From CAITSH01 sp964385505 (GTDB lineage: Bacteria; Pseudomonadota; Gammaproteobacteria; Burkholderiales; SG8-39), in contig CAYLPI010000184.1 of NCBI GenBank assembly GCA_964385505.1, positions 1 through 7,228 on the forward strand: a stretch of 7,228 nucleotides of DNA, given 5' to 3'. Position numbers and translations under genes: made by a program. Shown in pieces: positions 1-5,361 of this stretch. The notes under the pieces are model-generated. The model did not search any database. It was given only the letters and a program-made list of their open reading frames with translations, and had not been told where the DNA came from. Position 1 is the first letter of the stretch. Each line of letters opens with the position of its first letter.

Positions 1-432
1 ACCGTGGTGTTGTCGCGCGACATCGCCTCGCTGGGTATCTACCCGGCGGTCGACCCGCTCGACTCCACCAGCCGCCAGATGGACCCGCATGTCGTCGGCG
101 AAGAGCACTACAACACCGCGCGCGCCGTGCAGCAGACGCTGCAGCGCTACAAGGAATTGCGCGACATCATCGCGATTCTGGGCATGGACGAGCTCTCGCC
201 CGAAGACAAAACGGCAGTGGCCCGCGCCCGTAAAATCCAGCGCTTTCTGTCACAACCGTTCAACGTGGCGGAGGTGTTCACCGGCTCGCCCGGCAAATAC
301 GTGCCGCTGAAAGAGACGATCAAAGGCTTCAAGGCGATTGTCGCCGGCGAGTACGACCACCTGCCGGAGCAGGCCTTCTACATGGTCGGCGGCATCGAAG
401 AAGCGGTCGAAAAAGCCAAGACGATGCAGTAA
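1..432 (+). CDS. atpD: F1Fo ATP synthase subunit beta, C-terminal part (5' end outside window)
   Basis: This is the last 143 codons of the catalytic beta subunit of F1 ATP synthase, a cytoplasmic part of the membrane-bound enzyme that makes ATP from ADP and phosphate. The frame is open from base 1 and begins inside the conserved VVLSRDIASLGIYPAVDPL segment, followed by DSTSR, so the Walker A and B regions lie upstream of the window. The helix-turn-helix that touches the rotor gamma subunit is visible as DELSPED at 187-207, a proline-containing version of the classical DELSEED motif. The C-terminal helical domain (FLSQPF, EVFTG, KGFKAIVAGEYDHLPEQAFYMVGGI) is complete and ends at a TAA at 430-432. 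It lies immediately before atpC, the usual order at the end of an atp operon. Family assignment is close to certain; nothing suggests that it is defective. Confidence 0.98.
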   Translation, partial: TVVLSRDIASLGIYPAVDPLDSTSRQMDPHVVGEEHYNTARAVQQTLQRYKELRDIIAILGMDELSPEDKTAVARARKIQRFLSQPFNVAEVFTGSPGKYVPLKETIKGFKAIVAGEYDHLPEQAFYMVGGIEEAVEKAKTMQ

Positions 433-518
433 ATGGGAAATAGGAAATGGTGAATCGTAGCGCCTGTCGCGGAGCTTCCACCATTGCCTGTTCACTATTC
501 ACCATTCATTAGGATCTT
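433..518. repeat. Inverted array of diverged heptamers between atpD and atpC
   Basis: The 86-base gap between atpD and atpC contains two arms made of seven-base units. The right arm (491-511) reads TTCACTA, TTCACCA, TTCATTA. The left arm (about 433-455), read on the minus strand, gives TTCACCA, TTTCCTA, TTTCCCA. The central units form a perfect 10-base inverted repeat, AATGGTGAAT at 446-455 and ATTCACCATT at 497-506, with a 41-base loop. The right arm runs into the AGGA (511-514) that serves as the atpC ribosome binding site, 4 bases before the ATG. The unit structure is seen directly. Whether it is a dispersed genomic repeat or an RNA hairpin that affects atpC expression is inference. Confidence 0.7.
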
Positions 519-938
519 ATGGCCCACACCATACATGTCGATGTAGTCAGCGCCGAAGAGCAGATATTCTCCGGTGAGGCCGAGTTCGTGGTCCTGCCCG
601 GTGAGGCCGGCGAACTGGGCATATATCCGAAGCACACGCCGCTCATCACCCGCATCAAGCCCGGCGCGGTGCGCATCAAGCCGGCTGACGGCAGCGAAGA
701 GCAGTTGATTTTTGTCGCCGGCGGCGTGCTCGAAGTACAGCCCAATGTCGTCACCGTGCTGGCTGATACGGCCATCCGCGGCCACGACCTCGACGAAGCC
801 AAGGCCCTCGAAGCACAAAAAGCCGCCCAGGACGCCATGGCCAATGCCAAGAGCGACCTCGACATGGCGCGTGCGCAGTCGGAGTTTGCAATGATGGCGG
901 CGCAGATCGCCGCGATACGCAAGATTCGCCGGAAGTAA
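519..938 (+). CDS. atpC: F1Fo ATP synthase subunit epsilon
   Basis: The 139-residue product has the normal length of the epsilon subunit, which sits on the central rotor stalk, couples F1 to the c-ring and inhibits ATP hydrolysis through its C-terminal helices. The N-terminal beta-sandwich (about residues 1-85) shows the family pattern: HVDVVSAEEQIFSGEAEFVVLPGEAGELGIYPKHTPL, written here in parts as HVDVVSAEEQIFSGE and LPGEAGELGIYPKHTPL. The rest (about 88-139) is an Ala/Lys/Asp-rich helical hairpin ending in IRKIRRK. The ATG at 519 is preceded by AGGA at 511-514, a short-spaced and rather weak ribosome binding site at the edge of a heptamer array. It follows atpD as the last gene of the operon. 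No terminator directly follows it; the first plausible one on this strand is near 1136-1159, beyond a pseudogene remnant. Confidence 0.98.
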   Translation: MAHTIHVDVVSAEEQIFSGEAEFVVLPGEAGELGIYPKHTPLITRIKPGAVRIKPADGSEEQLIFVAGGVLEVQPNVVTVLADTAIRGHDLDEAKALEAQKAAQDAMANAKSDLDMARAQSEFAMMAAQIAAIRKIRRK

Positions 939-979
939 GCGAACGCGCACAGGTCAAGTATTGCCACGCGTCAACAAAA

Positions 980-1132
980 GGCAGCTTCGGCCGCCCGGAC
1001 TTCCAGGCGCGGCTCGCCAGGGACGCCATCGATCCGGTCGCCAACACGCCGGAGCAATTCGCCGCGCAGATCAAGTCCGATATCGCCATGTGGGCGAAAA
1101 TCATCAAGGCCGTCGGCGCGAAGCTCGACTGA
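980..1132 (+). pseudogene. C-terminal remnant of a Bug/TctC-family periplasmic solute-binding protein
   Basis: In frame 2 the bases before the TGA at 1130-1132 encode PDFQARLARDAIDPVANTP, then EQFAAQIKSDIAMWAKIIK and AVGAKLD. This matches the conserved end of Bug (Bordetella uptake gene)/TctC binding proteins, which in this family usually reads like PEVxxRLxxxGxxPVxxTPEEFAAxIxxEIAKWxKVVKxAGIK. Whole proteins are about 320 residues with a Sec signal peptide; only about 45-50 residues are present. The frame stays open upstream into the end of atpC, but has no ATG or GTG and no ribosome binding site. The likeness fades before about base 980-995, which I take as the break point. I infer a relic left by a deletion or rearrangement downstream of the atp operon. 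It is probably not translated. The left boundary is approximate. Confidence 0.72.
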
Positions 1133-1135
1133 GCG

Positions 1136-1159
1136 GAGGCCGGGGCCTCAGCCTTTTTT
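1136..1159 (+). terminator. Candidate intrinsic terminator after the atp operon and Bug remnant
   Basis: GAGGCC at 1136-1141 pairs with GGCCTC at 1144-1149 (practically five pairs with a four-base loop). After the four bases AGCC a run of six T follows at 1154-1159. On the plus strand this could end read-through from atpC and the Bug remnant. The gap between stem and T-run makes it imperfect. The stem and T-run overlap the last codons and stop of the cytochrome gene on the opposite strand; in that direction no T-run follows the stem. Confidence 0.45.
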
Positions 1160-1837
1160 CGCGTTGCGCACGAGAAAGTCGATGATCTCATCTACGCGCA
1201 GTTGCGGTTCGGTCGGGTCGGCGCGGTTGCCGACCACGCGGTTCATCCAGGCCATGTTCTTTTCCATGCGCGCAACCACCGCCGGCCATTGCTGCGCGGT
1301 ATAGCGCTGCGGATCGGGCAGCGCATGGCATTGCTGGCAGGCAAGCCGGAATGACTGGGCTTGCGGTGTATAGATGCCGGGCACTTTTTTCGGATCTAGC
1401 GGCGTAAGGGCATTGCGCTTCAGGTAGGCGCGGAGGAACTTTGTTTCCTCCTCCGAGGGCGCCGCGACGCCCGCCATCATGTCGCGCATCAGCGTGCCCA
1501 TGTTGCCCTTGCCCTGCATGCGAACCACCATGCGGTCGAGGACGGTCGGCCACTTGCCGGCCTGATGCATGGCCGGATTGGGCAGGTTGTGGCATTGCAC
1601 GCAGTACTGCAGCATCAGTTGCGCGCCGCGCGACTCTGGCTGCGGCAATTGCCCGGTTTCGAAACCCGGCGGCAGAATGCGCTCGAGCATCGGGCCGTGC
1701 GCGCTTTGCGACCAGCGCTTCTTCGCCTCGGCCACGGCCGGTGCTGCGTCAGGTGCGGCGGCGGTCGCGCCCGGAAGTGCCGACAATATTGCGGTGGCGA
1801 GGAGGAACAGCCGCAAATTGCCGCGAGCGGGGCGCAC
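1148..1837 (-). CDS. Secreted diheme cytochrome c-type protein with duplicated heme domain
   Basis: The 229-residue protein starts with a Sec signal peptide: RPARGNLR, then the hydrophobic LFLLATAILSALPG, with likely cleavage near the ATA-AAP at residues 25-28. The mature part has two covalent heme motifs, CVQCH at 79-83 and CQQCH at 167-171. Each lies in the same repeated frame, CxxCHxLPxPxxxxxxxWPxVxxRM, so the protein seems to be an internal duplication of one small c-type domain. Methionines in RMQGKGNM and RMEKNMAWM are candidate axial ligands. It should act as a periplasmic electron carrier; its partners are unknown, and I do not recognise a named family. The GTG start at 1837 overlaps the yhgN stop by one base (TAGTG), suggesting translational coupling; an in-frame TTG eight codons in would shorten the signal peptide. 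It is the last gene of a three-gene minus-strand unit. Confidence 0.85.
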   Translation of the reverse strand: MRPARGNLRLFLLATAILSALPGATAAAPDAAPAVAEAKKRWSQSAHGPMLERILPPGFETGQLPQPESRGAQLMLQYCVQCHNLPNPAMHQAGKWPTVLDRMVVRMQGKGNMGTLMRDMMAGVAAPSEEETKFLRAYLKRNALTPLDPKKVPGIYTPQAQSFRLACQQCHALPDPQRYTAQQWPAVVARMEKNMAWMNRVVGNRADPTEPQLRVDEIIDFLVRNAKKG

Positions 1838-2430
1838 TAGCGTAATTGCCCGACAAAGCGCTCGATGCCGGTGAGCAGCATTTGTACCGCAATGGCCGAC
1901 AACAACAAACCCATCAACCGTTCTATCGCGACCACGCCGCGCACCCCCAGCGCGAGGCTGACCCGCCGCGCACTGACCAGCACAGCCGTGGTGATCATCA
2001 TGGCGATCGTCAATGCGCCGACCCAGGCGGCAATATGCTGCGGGTCGCGCGAGGCCATCAGCAGCACCGTTGCCATGGCCGATGGGCCTGCGGTGAACGG
2101 TATGGCAATCGGGACAACCAGCGGTTCACCCTCGGGGGCGTCGCCGAAAAGCTTGTCTGATTCGCCGAAGACCATCTTCAGTGCGATCAAAAACAGGATC
2201 ACGCCGCCGGCGATTTCCAGAGCGGTATCGGTCAGTCCGAGAATGTCCAGGAAGCGGCGCCCGCCGAACATGAACGCGAGCAACACCGCATAGGCGATTG
2301 CACACTCGCGCAGCACCACAATGCGCCAGCGTGCCGTGGCGACATTCTTCAGCGCCGCCAGGACGGACGGGACGTTGCCGACGGGGTCGAGCACCAGCAA
2401 TAGCAGGATGGTGGCGGAAAGGATTTCCAT
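1837..2430 (-). CDS. yhgN: MarC/YhgN-family inner membrane protein
   Basis: The 197-residue product is very hydrophobic, with about six membrane segments (around 3-24, 38-58, 68-88, 104-126, 136-156 and 166-188), and matches E. coli YhgN in length and in conserved stretches. Recognisable are LLLVLDPVGNVPSVLAALK near the N terminus, GGVILFLIALKMVF in the third segment, VPIAIPFTAGPSAMATVLL in the fourth and IERLMGLLLSAIAVQMLLTGI near the end. The family (UPF0056/MarC) is widespread, but its transport substrate or role is not established; the old link to multiple antibiotic resistance was not upheld. The ATG at 2430 lies 20 bases after the stop of the methyltransferase gene, with only a weak GAGG at 2445-2442. 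It overlaps the following cytochrome gene by one base, so the three genes are probably co-transcribed. Confidence 0.93.
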   Translation of the reverse strand: MEILSATILLLLVLDPVGNVPSVLAALKNVATARWRIVVLRECAIAYAVLLAFMFGGRRFLDILGLTDTALEIAGGVILFLIALKMVFGESDKLFGDAPEGEPLVVPIAIPFTAGPSAMATVLLMASRDPQHIAAWVGALTIAMMITTAVLVSARRVSLALGVRGVVAIERLMGLLLSAIAVQMLLTGIERFVGQLR

Positions 2431-2450
2431 GATCCGGCGTGCCTCGGTGC

Positions 2451-3596
2451 TTACAAGGTGTGGCTGCGGTCGCCGGCGGCAAAACCGGCAAGCGCCGCGT
2501 CCACGCCCTTGCTGAAGGCAATGACTTTGAACAATTCACCCATCTCGGCCGGGGAGAGCAGGCGGTTGGCGGCGCCGGCGAGCGGGGCATAGCGCTTTAC
2601 GTCGTCGGGAGAGGTTTGCGCCAGTACTTCGGTTATGCCGCAATTGATCAGAAACTGCGCCTGCGTGACGTAGCCGGCGAGGTCCAGCCCGCCGCGTGCG
2701 CCCGCCGCAGTGATGGCGCTGAAATCAACGTGGGTCGTGATGTCCTGCAGGCCGGGCAGGAAGAACGGGTCGTCATGCGCATGATGCCGGTAATGGCACA
2801 TCAGGGTTCCGCTGGTTCGCTGCGGATGGTAGTACTCACTCGCGGCAAAGCCGTAGTCGAAGAACAACGCGATCCCGCGCGCCAGTGTCGTGCCGAGGCT
2901 GTGCATGAAGGCTTGCGCAACGAGCTGGATTTCCGTGGTCGTGCCTGGCTGCAGTGCCAGCGCCGCCGCCTGCTGCAGCAAGTCGTCGCCGGCTGGCCTG
3001 TCAGCCATGGCGAAGCCGGCGGCGCTTGCGACTACGCCGGCCTCGACCACGCCATGATCGGTGGTGCGCACGAGATGGGTGGGCATCGCGTCCAGCACTT
3101 CGTTGGCGATGACCAGACCCTCGAACCCGTGCGGCAACTGGTTGATCCAGGCAACGCGCTCGAGCAAATGGGGTACACGCGCGGCGAGAAGGTCGCGCTC
3201 GCGTTCGCGCAAATCCGGACTGACCTCGAGGATCAGGTACTGCCGCGGCAGTGCATCGACGGTCTGCAGCGTTTCGAGCAGCGCCGCAGCGAGCGCACCC
3301 GAGCCGGCGCCCAGTTCGAGCACGGTGTCGAACCCGAGGCCGAGCACCTGCGCCACCTGGCGGGCCAGCGTCTGGCCGAACAGCGGTGAGAGTTCGGGCG
3401 CCGTAACGAAATCACCACCCGCCCCGAGTTTGCGCGCCCCGGCGGTGTAATAGCCGAGGCCGGGCGCGTACAGGGCCAGTTCCATGTAACGCGCAAACGA
3501 AATCCAGCCGCCGCAACGGGCGACGTCCTCGCGTATATGGCGTGCCAGGCGCTCGCTGTGGCTGCGCGCTTCGGCCGTGGGTTCGGGTAGGTTCAT
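2451..3596 (-). CDS. MidA/NDUFAF7-like SAM-dependent methyltransferase (DUF185, COG1565)
   Basis: This 381-residue protein has the length and motifs of the MidA family. The N-terminal part shows GGWISFARYMELALYAP followed by GLGYY (28-50) and GDFVTAPELSPLFG (61-74). The S-adenosylmethionine-binding glycine loop is VLELGAGSGALA (92-103), followed by the acidic strand end LILEVSPDL (121-129). The family signature NEVLDAMP is at 165-172. The mitochondrial member NDUFAF7 methylates an arginine of complex I subunit NDUFS2 during assembly; the target of bacterial members is generally unknown, so a respiratory role here is inference. The ATG at 3596 has no clear Shine-Dalgarno sequence. It is the first gene of a minus-strand unit with yhgN and a cytochrome c, and is divergent from the pteridine reductase. 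A methyltransferase-pteridine reductase-ttcA neighbourhood is, from memory, common in betaproteobacteria. Confidence 0.92.
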   Translation of the reverse strand: MNLPEPTAEARSHSERLARHIREDVARCGGWISFARYMELALYAPGLGYYTAGARKLGAGGDFVTAPELSPLFGQTLARQVAQVLGLGFDTVLELGAGSGALAAALLETLQTVDALPRQYLILEVSPDLRERERDLLAARVPHLLERVAWINQLPHGFEGLVIANEVLDAMPTHLVRTTDHGVVEAGVVASAAGFAMADRPAGDDLLQQAAALALQPGTTTEIQLVAQAFMHSLGTTLARGIALFFDYGFAASEYYHPQRTSGTLMCHYRHHAHDDPFFLPGLQDITTHVDFSAITAAGARGGLDLAGYVTQAQFLINCGITEVLAQTSPDDVKRYAPLAGAANRLLSPAEMGELFKVIAFSKGVDAALAGFAAGDRSHTL

Positions 3597-3633
3597 AGAG
3601 GGAACTGGTGGGGAAGATGGTGACCCAATCCGG

Positions 3634-3649
3634 TAGAATCCACAACATC
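3634..3649 (+). promoter_or_regulatory. Candidate -10 box giving a very short leader for the pteridine reductase
   Basis: TAGAAT at 3634-3639 matches five of six bases of the sigma-70 -10 consensus. It would place transcription start near 3646, about four bases before the ATG at 3650. No Shine-Dalgarno sequence precedes that ATG, which fits a nearly leaderless message. At the expected spacing (around 3611-3616) there is no good -35 box, so the call is tentative. Confidence 0.4.
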
Positions 3650-4399
3650 ATGGAGCAGAATCTTGCAGGAAAGACAGTCATTGTGACCGGAGCGGCGCGG
3701 CGCGTCGGTGCGGCCATTGCGCGCCGGCTGCACGCTGCCGGCGCCAATCTGATGCTGCATTACAAAAGCGCAGAGCCGGATGCTGTCGCGCTGCAGTCCG
3801 AATTGAACGCGTCGCGCAAGGACTCGGTCGCCCTGGTCAGGGCTGACCTGCTCGATATCGCCGGCCTTGCCGAAATCGTCCGTAACACCGTCGTCCGTTT
3901 CGACCGCATCGATGCGCTGGTCAATAATGCGTCGAGTTTTTTTCCGACGCCGGTCGGTGATATCAGCGATGAACACTGGGACGACTTGATCGGCACCAAT
4001 CTCAAGGCGCCGCTGTTTCTGGCGCAGGCCGCAGCCCCCCATCTCAAGAAAGCCGGCGGCTGCATCGTCAACATCACCGACATCCACGCCGAGAGGCCGC
4101 TGAAAAATTACGTCGTGTACAGCATCGCCAAGGCCGGCCTCGCCGGGATGACGCGTTCGCTGGCGCGCGAGCTGGGGCCGGACATTCGCGTAAACGGCGT
4201 CGCACCGGGTCCCATACTGTGGCCCGAAGATGATGCGTTTGACGAGGTATCGCGCCAGCGCATTGTGTCGCACACGCTGCTCAAGCGTGCCGGTGAGCCG
4301 GATGACCTTGCGCGCGCTGTTTATTTTCTCATTGCCGAGGCGCCGTATGTGACCGGGCAGATCATCGCCGTGGACGGTGGCCGGAGCGTAAGCATATGA
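3650..4399 (+). CDS. Pteridine reductase, short-chain dehydrogenase (PTR1/FolM type)
   Basis: The 249-residue enzyme is an NADPH-dependent short-chain dehydrogenase that should reduce oxidised or dihydropterins (possibly dihydromonapterin or dihydrobiopterin) to tetrahydro forms in the cytoplasm. The cofactor site is TGAARRVG at 13-20; an arginine at the fifth position of TGxxxRxG is typical of pteridine reductases and marks NADPH use. NNAS is at 92-95. The catalytic set is D144 (where classical SDRs have Ser), Y157 and K161 in YSIAK, and the segment DIHAERPLK is itself characteristic of the PTR1 group. VNGVAPGPILWPE (181-193) and VTGQIIAVDGG (234-244) complete the fold. I chose the ATG at 3650, because it begins just before the first beta strand; a GTG at 3608 in frame would add 14 unusual residues and cover the promoter region. 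Its stop overlaps the ttcA start (ATGA), so the two are translationally coupled. Confidence 0.92.
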   Translation: MEQNLAGKTVIVTGAARRVGAAIARRLHAAGANLMLHYKSAEPDAVALQSELNASRKDSVALVRADLLDIAGLAEIVRNTVVRFDRIDALVNNASSFFPTPVGDISDEHWDDLIGTNLKAPLFLAQAAAPHLKKAGGCIVNITDIHAERPLKNYVVYSIAKAGLAGMTRSLARELGPDIRVNGVAPGPILWPEDDAFDEVSRQRIVSHTLLKRAGEPDDLARAVYFLIAEAPYVTGQIIAVDGGRSVSI

Positions 4400-5295
4400 A
4401 TACTGCGGATCACACCCGCCCGCGCAAAGAGCAGTACGAGGCGAACAAACTTGCCAAGCGCCTGCGCCGCCAGGTCGGGCAGGCGGTCGGCGATTTCAAC
4501 ATGATCGAAGCCGGCGACCGCATCATGGTCTGCCTCTCAGGCGGCAAGGACAGTTATGGCCTGCTCGATATCCTGATGCAGTTGCGCGAAAAAGCGCCGG
4601 TGCCGTTCGAGCTGGTCGCGGTCAACCTCGACCAGCGTCATCCGGGTTTTCCCGAGCACGTGCTGCCCGGTTACCTGGGCGCGCTGGGTATTCCGTTCCA
4701 GATCGCCGTGCAGGACACCTACTCGACGGTGAAGCGCCTGATTCCCGAGGGCAAGACCATGTGCTCGCTGTGCTCGCGGTTGCGTCGCGGCGTGCTTTAC
4801 CGCGTCGCCGGGGAGATCGGCGCCACCAAGATTGCGCTCGGCCACCACCGTGACGACATCCTCGAGACGCTGTTCCTGAACATGTTTCATGGCGGCAAGC
4901 TGAAGGCGATGCCGCCCAAACTGGTTTCCGATGATGGCAAGCATGTGGTCATTCGTCCGCTCGCCTACGTCAGTGAAGCGGACCTTGAGGCGTATGCCGT
5001 GGAAAAGCGGTTTCCCATCATTCCCTGCGACCTGTGCGGCTCCCAGGCCACGCTGCAACGCAAACAGATCAAGGCCATGCTGCAGGAGTGGGAAAAACGC
5101 CATCCCGGACGCGTCGAGAGTATTTTTCGCAGCCTGGCCAATATCCGGCCCTCCCACCTCATGGACCCGGCTTTGTTTGATTTTGCCGCCGCCCAGGCCT
5201 CCGGCGTACCCCAGGCTGATGGTGACAAAGCATTTGATCCAGAAGACAATTTTCCGGAATTCCCGGACAAGATGTTCAGTCTGAAAGCGGTGTAA
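4396..5295 (+). CDS. ttcA: tRNA 2-thiocytidine biosynthesis protein TtcA
   Basis: The 299-residue product makes 2-thiocytidine at position 32 of certain tRNAs, by ATP-dependent adenylation of C32 followed by sulfur transfer; the enzyme carries a [4Fe-4S] cluster. The PP-loop ATP pyrophosphatase motif SGGKDS lies at 48-53, in MVCLSGGKDSYGLLDIL. The iron-sulfur cysteines are C123 and C126 in CSLCSRLRRG, plus the pair in CDLCGSQ (C211, C214), one of which provides the third ligand. Other family hallmarks are FELVAVNLDQRHPGFP (71-86), LGHHRDDILETLFLNMF (148-164) and SLANIRPSHLMD (246-257). E. coli TtcA is 311 residues, so the length is normal and all key residues are present. The start overlaps the end of the pteridine reductase gene by four bases (ATGA). 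No T-run terminator follows; the gap to the next gene is packed with inverted repeats. Confidence 0.97.
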   Translation: MNTADHTRPRKEQYEANKLAKRLRRQVGQAVGDFNMIEAGDRIMVCLSGGKDSYGLLDILMQLREKAPVPFELVAVNLDQRHPGFPEHVLPGYLGALGIPFQIAVQDTYSTVKRLIPEGKTMCSLCSRLRRGVLYRVAGEIGATKIALGHHRDDILETLFLNMFHGGKLKAMPPKLVSDDGKHVVIRPLAYVSEADLEAYAVEKRFPIIPCDLCGSQATLQRKQIKAMLQEWEKRHPGRVESIFRSLANIRPSHLMDPALFDFAAAQASGVPQADGDKAFDPEDNFPEFPDKMFSLKAV

Positions 5296-5346
5296 AGCCT
5301 GTTGCTGCGACGCAGCAAGCGCGGTTTGTCAAGCTAAGCTTTACAC
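5290..5346. repeat. Nested inverted repeats between ttcA and the HTH-aminotransferase gene
   Basis: Three dyads are visible in 57 bases. The outer arms GTGTAAAGC (5290-5298, covering the ttcA stop) and GCTTTACAC (5338-5346) are perfect 9-base complements. Inside lies TTGCTGCG-A-CGCAGCAA (5302-5318), a perfect 8-base dyad. A third, AAGCT-A-AGCTT (5331-5341), falls in the spacer of the candidate promoter. Since no T-run follows, they are poor intrinsic terminators. They are placed where operators for the HTH protein encoded just downstream could be, but that is inference. Confidence 0.6.
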
Positions 5347-5354
5347 GGTAAAAT
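5326..5354 (+). promoter_or_regulatory. Sigma-70-type promoter for a leaderless transcript of the HTH-aminotransferase gene
   Basis: TTGTCA at 5326-5331 (five of six to TTGACA) and TAAAAT at 5349-5354 (five of six to TATAAT) are separated by exactly 17 bases, the best-looking promoter in the window. With normal spacing transcription would start at about 5361, while the ATG of the open frame is at 5362. The message would therefore have a leader of zero to one base, and no Shine-Dalgarno site could be used for that start. Confidence 0.72.
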
Positions 5355-5361
5355 TCAGCCC

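Noticed and set aside
1136..1149. Terminator for the minus-strand cytochrome gene.
   Set aside because: On the minus strand the stem is followed by GCTCAGTCGAGC, without a T-run, so only the plus-strand direction is supported.
961..1185. A 74-codon plus-strand open frame after atpC.
   Set aside because: It is one frame away from the Bug/TctC remnant, and its sequence is unlike any protein I know; the frame-2 reading explains the segment better.
2439..3389. A 316-codon open frame on the plus strand opposite the MidA-like methyltransferase.
   Set aside because: Its product has no recognisable motif, while the minus-strand frame has the SAM loop and the NEVLDAMP signature.
3608..3649. GTG at 3608 as the start of the pteridine reductase.
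   Set aside because: It would add 14 residues (MGKMVTQSGRIHNI) not expected before the first beta strand of the SDR fold, and would put the TAGAAT box inside the gene. It cannot be excluded without start-site data.
5302..5318. Intrinsic terminator after ttcA.
   Set aside because: The dyad is perfect, but has a minimal loop and no following T-run; GCGCGGTTTG follows instead. It is better listed as a possible operator.
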